A stretch of DNA of 64,000 nt, from assembly GCF_022179465.1 (NCBI RefSeq), contig NZ_BPQV01000015.1:91299-155298 (forward strand). Reading direction: 5' to 3'. The notes beneath the pieces are model-generated. The model worked only from the letters and a program-made list of their open reading frames with translations, ran no database searches and was not told the origin of the DNA. Positions 16,439-25,600 of this stretch are shown here, piece after piece. The stretch comes from Methylobacterium organophilum. GTDB lineage: Bacteria > Pseudomonadota > Alphaproteobacteria > Rhizobiales > Beijerinckiaceae. The translations under genes were made by a program, and so were the position numbers. Within the stretch, counting starts at the first letter, position 1. The number at the start of each line of letters is the position of its first letter.

Positions 16439-17385
16439 AATCCTTCACTTACGAGCGCCCCGACACCCCGGCGGCGGCCGCGGCTGCCGTGGCCCGCAGG
16501 CCGGAGGCCAAGTTCATCGCCGGCGGCACGAACCTGCTCGACCTGATGAAGCTGCAGATCGAGACACCGGCGCATCTCGTCGACGTGAACGGGCTCGGCC
16601 TGGACCGGATCGAGCCGACGTCCGAGGGGGGCCTGCGCATCGGCGCCCTGGTGCGCAACACCGATCTCGCCGCCGATCCGCGCGTGCGCCGGGACTACGC
16701 GGTGCTCTCCCGCGCCCTGCTCGCCGGCGCCTCCGGGCAGCTGCGCAACAAGGCGACGACCGCCGGAAATCTGCTCCAGCGCACCCGCTGCCCGTATTTC
16801 TACGACACCGCGCAGCCCTGCAACAAACGCCAGCCCGGCTCCGGCTGCGGGGCGCTCGACGGTGTCAGCCGGCAGCTCGCGGTCATCGGCGGCAGCGAGG
16901 CCTGCATCGCGACGAATCCGGGGGACATGGCGGTGGCCCTGCGCGTCCTCGACGCGACCGTCGAGACCGTCGAAGCCGCGGGGACCGAACGGACGATCGG
17001 CATCGCCGACTTCCACCGTCTGCCCGGCGACAGGCCGGAGGTCGACACCACCCTCAGGCCCGGCGAACTCGTCACCGCGGTGACCCTGCCGAAGCCAGTC
17101 GGCGGAACGCAAGTCTACCGCAAGGTCCGCGATCGGGCCTCCTACGCCTTCGCCCTCGTCTCGGTGGCGGCGATCGTCCAGCGGGACGGCACGGGCCGCG
17201 TGGCCTTCGGCGGATTGGCGCACAAGCCCTGGCGGGTCGAGGCCGCCGAGGCCGACCTGCCCCGCGGGGCGAAGGCGGTCGCCGAGGGCGTTCTGTCGGG
17301 CGCCAGGCCCACCCGCGACAATGCCTACAAGCTGAAGCTCGCCGAGCGGACCCTCGGTGCCGCGCTCAACCAGGCGAGGATCTGA
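16435..17385 (+). CDS. PaoB-like FAD (and extra Fe-S) subunit of aldehyde oxidoreductase
   Basis: The 316-residue protein has the FAD_binding_5 motif ([14 protein letters not shown], then VDVNGLG) and a CO-dehydrogenase flavoprotein C-terminal domain. It also has the cysteine-containing insertion ([15 protein letters not shown], then GSGCGALDG) that in PaoB holds an additional 4Fe-4S cluster. It passes electrons from the molybdenum site. Start overlaps the previous stop by 4 bp. Confidence 0.9.
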   Translation: MKSFTYERPDTPAAAAAAVARRPEAKFIAGGTNLLDLMKLQIETPAHLVDVNGLGLDRIEPTSEGGLRIGALVRNTDLAADPRVRRDYAVLSRALLAGASGQLRNKATTAGNLLQRTRCPYFYDTAQPCNKRQPGSGCGALDGVSRQLAVIGGSEACIATNPGDMAVALRVLDATVETVEAAGTERTIGIADFHRLPGDRPEVDTTLRPGELVTAVTLPKPVGGTQVYRKVRDRASYAFALVSVAAIVQRDGTGRVAFGGLAHKPWRVEAAEADLPRGAKAVAEGVLSGARPTRDNAYKLKLAERTLGAALNQARI

Positions 17386-17388
17386 GCC

Positions 17389-19608
17389 ATGAAGTTCGAC
17401 ACCCCCGCCGGCCAGAACCCGATCGACCAGCTCAAGGTCGTCGGCAAGCCCACCGACCGGATCGACGGCCGGTTCAAGACCACCGGCACCGCGCCCTACG
17501 CCTATGAGCGCCACGACGTCGTGCCCGGGCAGGCCTATGGCTACGTGCTCGGCGCCGGCATCGCGAAGGGGCGGGTGCGCCGCATCGACGTCGCCGCGGC
17601 GGAGCGGGCGCCGGGTGTCCTCGCGGTCGTGACGACGCTGGACATGCCGAAGCTCGGCCTCGGCCGGATGAACACCGCCAGCCTGTTCGGCGGCGACGCG
17701 ATCCAGCACTATCACCAGGCCATCGCGGTCGTGGTGGCCGAGAGTTTCGAGCAGGCCCGCGCCGCCGCCTTCCTGATCCGGGCCGACTACGCGCCGGAAC
17801 CCGGCACGTTCGACCTGGCGCGGGAGGCCGCGGCCGCCAAGCCCGTGACGGCCGGGAGCGGCGAAGGCAGCGGCAGCGGCGGCGAGGACCGGACCGGCGA
17901 TTTCGAGGGCGCCTTCGCCCGGGCCCCCGTTCAGCTCGACGAGACCTACACGACCCCCGACGAGAGCCACGCCATGATGGAGCCGCATGCGACCATCGCG
18001 GCCTGGGAGGGCGACAAGCTCACCCTCTGGACCTCGAACCAGATGATCGCCTGGGGCAAGGAGAGCGTCGCCAAGATCCTGGGGCTCCCGAAGGAGAACG
18101 TCCGGCTCGACTCGCCCTATATCGGCGGCGGCTTCGGCGGAAAGCTGTTCGTGCGCTCCGACGCGGTGCTCGCCGCGCTCGCGGCCAAGGCCGCGAAGCG
18201 CCCGGTCAAGGTGGCGCTGACCCGTCCCCTCATCGCCAACAACACCACGCATCGGCCCGCCACGATCCAGCGCGTCCGCATCGGCGCGACGGCGGAGGGG
18301 ACAATCACGGCCATCGCGCACGAGAGCACCTCCGGGAACCTGCCGGACGGCCGGCCGGAGACCGCGGTCGACCAGACCAAGCTGCTCTATGCGGGGGCGA
18401 ACCGCCTGACCGCCCTGCGGCTCGCCCATCTCGACCTGCCCGAAGGCAACGCCATGCGCGCGCCGGGGGAGGCGCCGGGCCTCATGGCGCTGGAGATCGC
18501 CATGGACGAGATGGCCGAGAAGCTCGGCCTCGACCCGGTCGCGTTCCGGCTGCGGAACGACACGCAGGTCGATCCGGGCAAGCCGGAGCGTCCCTTCTCC
18601 CACCGCGATCTCGCCGGCTGCCTCACGCTCGGGGCCGAGCGCTTCGGCTGGGCCCGGCGCAACCCGAAGCCCGGCCAGGTCCGGGACGGCCACTGGCGCG
18701 TCGGCATCGGCATGGCCGCCGGCTTCCGCAACAACCTGCTGACCAAGTCGGGCGCCCGCGTCCGGCTCGGCCGCGACGGCCGCGTGACGGTCGAGACCGA
18801 CATGACCGATATCGGCACCGGCACCTACACCATCATCGGCCAGACCGCGGCGGAGATGATGGGCGTGCCGCTCGACCGCGTCGTGGTCCGCCTCGGCGAT
18901 TCCGCGTTCCCGGCCTCGGCCGGCTCCGGGGGCCAGTGGGGCGCCAACAATTCCACCGCCGGCGTCTACGCGGCCTGCGTGAAGCTCCGGGAGGCGGTGG
19001 CCCAGCGGCTCGGCATCAACTCCACCGACGCCGTTTTCGCCGACGGCGCGGTTCGCGCCGGCAACCGCGCCACGCCCCTGGCCGAGGCGGCCTCCGCGGG
19101 CGAGCTCGTCGGGGAGGACGTCATCGAGTACGGCGACCTCTCCAAGAAGCAGCAGCAATCGACCTTCGCCGGCCATTTCGTCGAGGTCGCGGTCGATGCC
19201 GACACTGCCGAGATCCGGGTGCGGCGGATGCTGGCGGTCTGCTCGGCGGGGCGGATCCTCAACCCGAAATCGGCCCGCAGCCAGGTCATCGGCGGGATGA
19301 CCATGGGCGTCGGCGGCGCCCTGATGGAGGAGCTCACCGTCGACAAGCGGCGCGGCTTCTTCGTCAATCACGACCTGGCCGGCTACGAGGTGCCGGTCCA
19401 TGCCGACATCCCGCATCAGGAGGTGATCTTCCTCGACGAGGTCGACCCGCAATCCTCGCCGATGAAGGCCAAGGGGGTGGGCGAGCTCGGCATCTGCGGC
19501 GTCGGCGCGGCGGTCGCGAACGCTGTCTACAACGCCACCGGCGTGCGGGTGCGGGATTACCCGATCACCCTCGACAAGCTCCTCGACCACATGCCCGACG
19601 CGGCCTGA
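17389..19608 (+). CDS. PaoC-like molybdenum-binding large subunit of aldehyde oxidoreductase
   Basis: The 739-residue protein has the two-domain xanthine-oxidase-type large-subunit layout. Visible marks are the molybdopterin loop SPYIGGGFGGKLF, the stretch GSGGQWGANNSTAG, and the catalytic glutamate motif KAKGVGELGICGVGAA near the C-terminus. Length and partner genes fit PaoC, whose E. coli complex oxidises broad, mainly aromatic, aldehydes. No dedicated PaoD/XdhC-like maturation factor follows, so cofactor insertion must be served from elsewhere. Confidence 0.9.
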   Translation: MKFDTPAGQNPIDQLKVVGKPTDRIDGRFKTTGTAPYAYERHDVVPGQAYGYVLGAGIAKGRVRRIDVAAAERAPGVLAVVTTLDMPKLGLGRMNTASLFGGDAIQHYHQAIAVVVAESFEQARAAAFLIRADYAPEPGTFDLAREAAAAKPVTAGSGEGSGSGGEDRTGDFEGAFARAPVQLDETYTTPDESHAMMEPHATIAAWEGDKLTLWTSNQMIAWGKESVAKILGLPKENVRLDSPYIGGGFGGKLFVRSDAVLAALAAKAAKRPVKVALTRPLIANNTTHRPATIQRVRIGATAEGTITAIAHESTSGNLPDGRPETAVDQTKLLYAGANRLTALRLAHLDLPEGNAMRAPGEAPGLMALEIAMDEMAEKLGLDPVAFRLRNDTQVDPGKPERPFSHRDLAGCLTLGAERFGWARRNPKPGQVRDGHWRVGIGMAAGFRNNLLTKSGARVRLGRDGRVTVETDMTDIGTGTYTIIGQTAAEMMGVPLDRVVVRLGDSAFPASAGSGGQWGANNSTAGVYAACVKLREAVAQRLGINSTDAVFADGAVRAGNRATPLAEAASAGELVGEDVIEYGDLSKKQQQSTFAGHFVEVAVDADTAEIRVRRMLAVCSAGRILNPKSARSQVIGGMTMGVGGALMEELTVDKRRGFFVNHDLAGYEVPVHADIPHQEVIFLDEVDPQSSPMKAKGVGELGICGVGAAVANAVYNATGVRVRDYPITLDKLLDHMPDAA

Positions 19609-19615
19609 CCGGGCG

Positions 19616-19644
19616 GGCGGACGCGCGCCGGAGCGCCGTCCGCC
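19616..19644 (+). terminator. Hairpin after the aldehyde oxidoreductase operon
   Basis: An 8-bp stem GGCGGACG (19616-19623) pairs with CGTCCGCC (19637-19644), 8 bp beyond the large-subunit stop, followed by TCTGT. Confidence 0.6.
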
Positions 19645-19779
19645 TCTGTCATCGGGAAGACGAACGCGACCGCGGTCATGAATTCAAAATCATGTGAAGC
19701 CTCGAAACCTCCGCATTCTACCCATTTCGAGCCGCTAGACAGACTTGACGGCAGGGCGTAATCGCCGGCCCGCAATCGA

Positions 19780-20061
19780 TTGACACGCAATCAACAGCGA
19801 GTCGTCGCGTCCTGCGACATCCCTTGGCGGCCGCCCGTGTACAAAGACTCGAAGCTCGATACGGAAATCCTGTTCGCGACGGCCGACGCAACCTGGTGGT
19901 CCGAGGCGGCGCGGGTTCTCGATCTGAATCCGGACGATCCGGACCTGACCCGGGTTCCCGCCGCGCGCGGGGAGCCCGATACCGTGCTGCGCCTGGCCTT
20001 CGATGTCCGGGAGCGGGCCTACGGCATGTTGCTAGGCGCGATCCGGCGCAGCCTGCATTGA
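19780..20061 (+). CDS. Small hypothetical protein
   Basis: An open frame of 93 residues from TTG at 19780, or 75 residues from GTG at 19837; neither start has a convincing ribosome site. The product is soluble, acidic in the middle (DLNPDDPDLTRVPAARGEP) and helical at the end. A hairpin lies 11 bp after its TGA, which supports a real transcription unit. No family recognised. Confidence 0.4.
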   Translation: MTRNQQRVVASCDIPWRPPVYKDSKLDTEILFATADATWWSEAARVLDLNPDDPDLTRVPAARGEPDTVLRLAFDVRERAYGMLLGAIRRSLH

Positions 20062-20072
20062 TGAACTGAATG

Positions 20073-20090
20073 GATCCGGTTTCCCGGATC
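20073..20090 (+). terminator. Short hairpin after small ORF
   Basis: GATCCGG (20073-20079), loop TTTC, CCGGATC (20084-20090), followed by TTCCCTCT. Compact intrinsic-terminator-like structure just after the 20061 stop. Confidence 0.5.
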
Positions 20091-20138
20091 TTCCCTCTGC
20101 GTGATCCGATGATCTCGCGGAATTTTTCTACGCCGGCG

Positions 20139-20161
20139 CCGATAAATGTTCAGTTTATCGG
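20139..20161. other. AT-containing hairpin CCGATAAA/TTTATCGG
   Basis: A perfect 8-bp inverted repeat with a 7-nt loop between the 93-residue ORF and the 48-residue membrane protein. It may be a second terminator or an operator; composition is unlike the surrounding GC-rich DNA. Confidence 0.4.
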
Positions 20162-20271
20162 ATCTTAACCACAAGTAATGCTTCCCTCATGGTCCGCGTG
20201 ACTGAGCGCGTTCCGCGCTTTTCCGGCGGGGGGAAGCTCCTGTATGAAGCTTGAGAAGGAGCTTTCCACAA

Positions 20272-20418
20272 ATGAGCGCCAGGGAATATTCGACAGCCTA
20301 CATGGCGCTCGTCGCTCCGCAGACACCGATTCCCGGCATCGTGATGACCTCCCTCTCGATCGCGCTGTGGCTGGTGGTGTCCTATGCCGAAGGCCGGCCC
20401 GTCTGGTTCCTGAACTAG
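20272..20418 (+). CDS. 48-residue small membrane protein
   Basis: ATG at 20272 is preceded by GAGAAGGAG 9 bases upstream, a strong ribosome site. The product starts MSAREYSTAYMALVAPQTPI and has one hydrophobic segment (IVMTSLSIALWLVVSYA), ending RPVWFLN. Another frame across the same DNA is longer but has no hydrophobic or family pattern. Unknown function. Confidence 0.6.
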   Translation: MSAREYSTAYMALVAPQTPIPGIVMTSLSIALWLVVSYAEGRPVWFLN

Positions 20419-20498
20419 CGCGCCTTCCCTGAGGCGGCCCCGGTTCCCGGAACGGCGACGGGTCGAAACAGGACCCCCGGAACGCCCGCCGGCACTCT

Positions 20499-20726
20499 CT
20501 ACGAGTCGGTCTTGTGCATCATATAGGCGCCCAGCAGATATCCGCCCTGAAGGGATGTCAGGAGCGCGAAGGCGATGACTACATTGATGAGAGATGTCTT
20601 CCCTAGAATGATGCATGTCGCGGCATAAGTGATCGCTACAATTGCGCTGCAGAAGAGCAGGCTTGTCACACGCAGATAATAGCCAATAACAAGGCCAATA
20701 AAAAACAATAACAGTGATATCAGCAT
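20499..20726 (-). CDS. Small polytopic membrane protein, hypothetical
   Basis: About 75 residues from ATG at 20726 (84 from an upstream in-frame start at 20753). Nearly the whole chain is hydrophobic, with two or three helices (LISLLLFFIGLVIGYYL, LFCSAIVAITYAATCII, VVIAFALLTSLQGGYLLG). The DNA is markedly less GC-rich than neighbours, and codon use differs, which suggests horizontal origin or relaxed composition. Convergent with the 48-residue membrane protein gene. Confidence 0.6.
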   Translation of the reverse strand: MLISLLLFFIGLVIGYYLRVTSLLFCSAIVAITYAATCIILGKTSLINVVIAFALLTSLQGGYLLGAYMMHKTDS

Positions 20727-20753
20727 GTGAGCCTGCCTCGCTCGCTGCCCCAC

Positions 20754-21363
20754 GTCATGATAATGTATCGGGACAGGATCTGTGCTCCGTCTTTGTGACG
20801 CTGCGTCGTCATGGTTGATCGATCGTGAATCGCGGCGTGCCGCTCTGAGGTTTGGTTAACCTTTTGATCCTTGCGTTCGAGGGTTGCGGGCGGTGATAGC
20901 CCGCAGCAGGTGATCGATGTCCGATGTCGGTCGTCGATGAACAGGGCGCAAGGCGACGTTACCTATCGTGCGGCAGGTTTCGCTCAAGGTCGCGAAGAAA
21001 ATCGAGCGTAGCGTAGATCCGTTATATGATGACATCAATTTATATAAAAATAGCGCAAGATTCGGCGCTTTCCCCGGTGGCGCGATAGGTCCGCAAAGGT
21101 GCTTTTCATCCAGAGCACATATTGAAAGATATTTTCCATACTATGCGATCAGGGTTGATTTAGGATAAGCCCCGTTCGAGCAAGCCTGTGTTACGCCAGT
21201 TCGTCCGCTTCATCGGCGCGGAGTTTCTTCGGAGGCTAAATCGCTTCTTGAGACGGCTTCGTCCGAGAGGAGCGAGCGTCCGCTCGGTCCGTTTTCGTGA
21301 CGGCTCTGCGAGGCAATCGAAGTCTTCAACCCACCTCCCGGTGGAAGGGGTGAATGGCGCGCA
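20754..21363. other. Less GC-rich intergenic region upstream of LysR gene
   Basis: 610 bp without a gene I can support. It contains an AT-rich core (around 21020-21060) and probably the promoter of the downstream LysR gene. Open frames here are short, lack ribosome sites and show no protein-like pattern. Confidence 0.5.
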
Positions 21364-22338
21364 ATGTCACATCCTCAGGTGTTGAGAGACATGGCGCTGT
21401 TCGTTGAGGTCGCCAAAAGAAAAAGCTTCAGCCAGGCCGCCCTTGCCCTGGAGATGCCGGTCTCGTCCCTTTCGCGGCGGATCACCGTCTTCGAATCCAC
21501 GATCGGCGTCCGCCTGCTCGATCGCACCACCCGCAAGATCAGCCTGACCTCCTACGGGGAAGCCTATTTCAAGCAGGCCCTTCGCCTGGTCGAGGAGGCG
21601 CAGCGCGCCTACGACGACATCACGGCGGAGGCGAAGGGCCCCAGCGGGCTCCTCAAGATCGCCGCGCCGCCGGACACCTGGATGCTGCAGCATCTCTCGA
21701 CCCTCCTGACGGAGTTCAAGGCCAACCACGCCTATGTCCAGCTCCAGATCGATCTCGGCTACGGTTCGGTCGATCTCGTGGGCGGCCGCTACGATCTCGC
21801 CCTCACCCTGGATCCGCCCCAGGAAGGCTCGGTCATCGCCCGCAAGATCATGGAGGTGGAGAACGGGATCTTCGCCGCCCCCGCCTATCTCGAGGATTGG
21901 GGCTGCCCGAATGTCCCGCAGGATCTCGTCGACCATCATGTGATCGTGCCCGGGCCGAGCGCGGAATGGGTGCTCAGCCGGGGCGGAGAGACCGCCACCG
22001 TCGCCGTCTCCGGACCGGTGTCGTCCAATTCCCCGACCCTGACCCGCCGCTTCGCGATCGAAGGCCAGGGGTTGTTCGCCGACAGCCTGTCCCATGTCCG
22101 GGCGGATGTGGAGAGCGGGGCGCTGGTTCAGGTCATGCCCACGTGGCGGCTCCAGCCCACCTCGATCCACATCGTGACGACCTCCCGGCTGCTGCCGGCC
22201 AAGGTCCGCAGCTTCATCGATTTCGCCGCCGAACGGTTTCCGGCGGTGACGAAGGCGTCGAACCGCGAGAACGCGCCCGCCGTCGTGTCCGCCGCGCACG
22301 AGATGCCGTATCTGCGCCGGGTGATCCTTCCCCATTAG
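21364..22338 (+). CDS. LysR-family transcriptional regulator
   Basis: The 324-residue protein has the LysR winged helix (about residues 8-65; SFSQAALALEMPVSSLSRRI, then IGVRLLDRTTRKISLT) and a periplasmic-binding-like effector domain (about 95-300). It resembles the subgroup that starts DMALFVEVAKRKSFSQAA, often controlling nearby oxidoreductase or efflux genes. Neighbours on both sides are convergent or far, so its target is not evident. Confidence 0.9.
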   Translation: MSHPQVLRDMALFVEVAKRKSFSQAALALEMPVSSLSRRITVFESTIGVRLLDRTTRKISLTSYGEAYFKQALRLVEEAQRAYDDITAEAKGPSGLLKIAAPPDTWMLQHLSTLLTEFKANHAYVQLQIDLGYGSVDLVGGRYDLALTLDPPQEGSVIARKIMEVENGIFAAPAYLEDWGCPNVPQDLVDHHVIVPGPSAEWVLSRGGETATVAVSGPVSSNSPTLTRRFAIEGQGLFADSLSHVRADVESGALVQVMPTWRLQPTSIHIVTTSRLLPAKVRSFIDFAAERFPAVTKASNRENAPAVVSAAHEMPYLRRVILPH

Positions 22339-22339
22339 G

Positions 22340-22383
22340 GCGCTCTCCGCCGAAGCGGACACCGGTTCGGCGTGAGAGAGCGC
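22340..22383 (+). terminator. Long hairpin after LysR gene
   Basis: GCGCTCTC plus CGCCGAA (22340-22354) pairs with TTCGGCG (22366-22372) and GAGAGCGC (22376-22383), with a 3-nt bulge: 15 bp of stem starting 2 bp beyond the stop codon. Confidence 0.65.
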
Positions 22384-22508
22384 GTCCCGACAGAGGCTTG
22401 GAGGAGCCGCTCCCGACGGATCGGGATCGCCCTCGGGCCTCGTTCCGGCGGCGCGCCGCGGCGGCCCTTGTTCCTTCCCGTCGACCGCGGCAGGCCGCCT
22501 GGGCGCCG

Positions 22509-23570
22509 TCACGGTCCCCCGGGCGGCCCCTTCGGCTTGTAGGCTTCGGGGGGCAGATCCTGCGACAGGCTCTCGTTGGTGGTGCGGCCCGGTGCCGGGC
22601 TCGGCGCCGGGGTGCGGCCGCCGGCCTCCGCCGGGTTCGGCACGTCGGTGATGTAGCGTTGCGGGCCGCCTGCGGCCGGTCCGGCCGGCTCGGGCGCCGA
22701 TGCGGCGGGTGCCTGTTGGGTCGGCGCGATGTAGCGGCGCCCGCTCTGGTCGGCCGGGGCCGGTTCGGACCGGGGGGGCGCCGGGATCTCCGGCCGCGGC
22801 GGCGGAGAGGGCGGCGGCGCCTTGGGCGGCGGGGCCGGCCGGTCGTTCAACACGTTCGGCTCGTTCGGCGCGGGCTCGACCGCCGGCTTCGCGACCGGGG
22901 CCGGTCGCCGGGCCGCCTTCGGCCGGGGGCGGGTGACCGCGGGCCGCTCGACGGACGGGGCCGCCCCGGGCAGGGTGATCCGCAGCTTCTCGACCGCGGC
23001 GACGAGATCGCCGAGGCTCGCCTGCGCCGTGCGGCAGAGCCGGATCCGCAGGGACAGGACCTTCCGGGGGGCGCCCGCCGCGGGCGCGGCATCGATCAGG
23101 CCCGGCCGCCGGCCGCTGCGCTGGAGCGCGCTCGGCCGCTCCAGCCATTGCCAAGCGTAGAGGCAATCCGCGCCCAGGGCCATGCCGACCGGGCCGTAGA
23201 TGGTCTGCCGCGGGACGGGGAGCGCACGCAGGACTTGGCCGGGGAAGCGGACCGCGATCTCGCTCTCGATGCCGAACTGGCTCGGCTTGGCGAGGCGCGG
23301 CGGGAAGGCGAGGAGCAGATCCCCCGTCTCGTTGCGCAGGGCGATCTCGGCATGGTTGCGGCCGTCGCCGCCCTCGTAGCGGATGCGCTGGTCGAACCCG
23401 TCGCGCTGGCGCGTCTCGACGACGCCCGCGACCGGCCCGGCCCCCGGCAGGGTCAGGACCGGCACGGGCTGGGCCCGGGCCGGACCGGCCGGGACGAGCC
23501 CGCTCAGGAGGGCCAGGATCGCAGGAACCAGGAGGGTGAGAGGAGGGCGGCCGCGACGTCCGGATCTCAC
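22509..23570 (-). CDS. bcsN: BcsN-like cellulose biosynthesis protein
   Basis: A 353-residue secreted protein: signal peptide (about 1-33, ending GPARAQ), a beta-rich domain (about 35-190, beginning VLTLPGAGPVAGVVETRQRD) that resembles alphaproteobacterial BcsN, then about 150 residues of proline/alanine-rich disordered tail. It is the last gene of the cellulose operon; its GTG overlaps the upstream gene's TGA by 4 bp. The exact role of BcsN is not established; it is a marker of rhizobial cellulose loci. The family call is by pattern and position. Confidence 0.6.
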   Translation of the reverse strand: MRSGRRGRPPLTLLVPAILALLSGLVPAGPARAQPVPVLTLPGAGPVAGVVETRQRDGFDQRIRYEGGDGRNHAEIALRNETGDLLLAFPPRLAKPSQFGIESEIAVRFPGQVLRALPVPRQTIYGPVGMALGADCLYAWQWLERPSALQRSGRRPGLIDAAPAAGAPRKVLSLRIRLCRTAQASLGDLVAAVEKLRITLPGAAPSVERPAVTRPRPKAARRPAPVAKPAVEPAPNEPNVLNDRPAPPPKAPPPSPPPRPEIPAPPRSEPAPADQSGRRYIAPTQQAPAASAPEPAGPAAGGPQRYITDVPNPAEAGGRTPAPSPAPGRTTNESLSQDLPPEAYKPKGPPGGP

Positions 23571-25600
23571 GGAAACCCCTTCTCGTTCGCTGTCGTGCCG
23601 GAGGATTGACGGCCGGGCACCGAGAAGCGGTCGCCTTCGGTGGAGCCGGCGCGGGCGCGGTCGGCCTGCTGGTCCTGCCAGAGCGTGCCCCGGGCCGGGG
23701 GGCTCAGCCCCTGCGGCTTGTCGAGGCCGTTGTAGCCGGGCAGCAGCGCGAAGCCATACCGTTCGTAAGGCATCGCGCCCGCACCGGCCACGCGGCGCGC
23801 GACCAGCGGGGGATGGGCGGTCGCGGGTTCCGCGGCGTAGGTGCCCGGAGGGACCGGGTCGGTCAGGACGCGCTGCAGGGCGCCCGGCGGGTAGCGCAGG
23901 GCGTTGTCCAGGGAGACGGCAAGCGGGAACTCGTTGCGCTGGACGGCGGGCGGCGTGCCATCGCTCCGGGCACCGACCGTCGGCGCGTCCGGCCGGGGCA
24001 CGCGGCCATAGGCGGCCGCGTCCGTCCGGGCGGGAGAGGCGGCCCGGGGGGCCGCGGGTGCGGGCGCGGCGACCGGGCCGGCGCAGGGCAGGGGAGGGCC
24101 GCCCGGATCCTCCCGGAACAGCATGTCCACGACCTTCGGGAACAGCCCGTCATAGCGGTTGACGACGGCCAGATACGGCCGTTGCCGCTTCAGGCGCTGC
24201 AGGGTGAGGGCGTAGCCGAACACCGTCGTCTCGCTCGGCAGCCAGGCGACCGCCCGCTGGAACCATTCGAGCGCCGTGTCGAACTGGCAGGAATTGTAGG
24301 CATACCAGGCGAGCCCCTGCGCCCCCTCGCCGGACCCGCTGCCGATGACGACCTTGGCGTAGCGCTCGATGCGGGTCGGCTCGATGAAGGGCGGATTGGG
24401 CAGCGTCAGCTTGCGCTCGAGGATGTCGATGAAGAGCAGCTCGTTGCCGACGAAGCGGTCGCGCCAGGCATAGGCCACCTCCTCCGCCTCGCGCAGCATG
24501 TTGAGCTCGCGCAGGGTATGGGCCAGGCCGTGGGCGATCATGGCGTCGCCCCCGCGGGCGATCGCCATCTTGAACCACTCGAGCGCCTCCCGGAACTGGT
24601 GGCGCTTGTAGGCGTACCAGCCGAGCAGGCCGGTCTGGCCCGGGTCGCCGCTCTTGCGCGCATAGACCTGGAAGGCGGTGAGGTCGGCCACCTTGGGCGT
24701 CTGCGCCGGCTCGTCATGCAGGAAGGCGGCGATGCGCGCCCGCGTGATGTCGAGGCGGATGACGTCGAATTCCGAGCTTCCGTCCTGCGCCTGCCGCCCC
24801 AGGGCGATCAGGCGCTCGGCCTGATCCATGGTGAGGTGGCTCATCGCCTTCTGGATGGTGGCCAGGCGCGCGCCCGCATCCGCATTCCCGTCGAGCACGG
24901 ACTTGTACATCGCGAAGGCGTCCTCGGCGGCGCCGGTCGCGGCGAGGGCGTCGGCGATCGTCCAGATGCTCTCCACGTCGGCGGGATCGAGGGCGCCGGG
25001 ATCGGACCGGTAGAGGGCGACCACCTCCTCCGCGCTCTTGCCTGCGCTCTTGCCCGCGATCTCCCGGATGCGGTTGCGGAATTCCGCCCGGCGCAGCTTG
25101 CGCGCCAGCTCCTCGGAGGGCTGCCAGCCCGGCTCGACCGAGCGATGCGTGGCGATGGCGGCGCGCAGGTCCTCGAAGCGCCCCGCCGTGAACAGGTCCC
25201 AGAGCGGCGCCTCCTCGGGCGGGCTCGGCTGCAGGCTGTCGAGGTCGGTGGGCTCGGTCCAGCCCGGATAGAGCCGCTTGAGGCGCGCGATCTCCGCCTT
25301 CATCCGGGCGGTCTGCTTCTGGGAGGCGTAGTAGCGCAGCGCGCTCTCGTCGACCATGCCGGCCGCCCCGCCCCCGGTCTCGGGATCGACCAGGATCGCG
25401 GGCGCCCGCACCCCGTCGCCGTAGACGACGCGCGGCCCGGGCGCCGGGGCGGGCGCGGCGTTCTGCGCCAGGGCGCCGGATCCGGTTCCCGGCAGGCCCG
25501 GGGCGGCGCAGGCGAGAAGGAGCGTGCCGAGGCCCCCCGCCAAGCGCGCGGGGAGGCGGGATGGGAGACGGCTCCGGCGAACAATCATTGGGCGAGACAT
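23567..25600 (-). CDS. Tetratricopeptide-type protein of the cellulose operon
   Basis: A 677-residue exported protein. The N-terminus has a signal sequence with a possible lipobox (LLLAC near residues 29-33). The middle (about 90-480) is built from helical TPR/Sel1-like repeats (GLLGWYAYKRHQFREALEWF and GLAWYAYNSCQFDTALEWFQ are two recognisable copies). The last 190 residues are Pro/Ala-rich and disordered. It occupies the place of BcsC in enterobacterial operons and shares the TPR character, but no C-terminal beta-barrel is evident. It may organise the periplasmic part of the export machinery (inference). The start overlaps the bcsZ end by 16 bp. Confidence 0.7.
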   Translation of the reverse strand: MSRPMIVRRSRLPSRLPARLAGGLGTLLLACAAPGLPGTGSGALAQNAAPAPAPGPRVVYGDGVRAPAILVDPETGGGAAGMVDESALRYYASQKQTARMKAEIARLKRLYPGWTEPTDLDSLQPSPPEEAPLWDLFTAGRFEDLRAAIATHRSVEPGWQPSEELARKLRRAEFRNRIREIAGKSAGKSAEEVVALYRSDPGALDPADVESIWTIADALAATGAAEDAFAMYKSVLDGNADAGARLATIQKAMSHLTMDQAERLIALGRQAQDGSSEFDVIRLDITRARIAAFLHDEPAQTPKVADLTAFQVYARKSGDPGQTGLLGWYAYKRHQFREALEWFKMAIARGGDAMIAHGLAHTLRELNMLREAEEVAYAWRDRFVGNELLFIDILERKLTLPNPPFIEPTRIERYAKVVIGSGSGEGAQGLAWYAYNSCQFDTALEWFQRAVAWLPSETTVFGYALTLQRLKRQRPYLAVVNRYDGLFPKVVDMLFREDPGGPPLPCAGPVAAPAPAAPRAASPARTDAAAYGRVPRPDAPTVGARSDGTPPAVQRNEFPLAVSLDNALRYPPGALQRVLTDPVPPGTYAAEPATAHPPLVARRVAGAGAMPYERYGFALLPGYNGLDKPQGLSPPARGTLWQDQQADRARAGSTEGDRFSVPGRQSSGTTANEKGFP

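Noticed and set aside
20968-21385. Two small plus-strand frames upstream of the LysR gene
   Set aside because: Basic, low-complexity products without start signals; more likely part of the promoter region.
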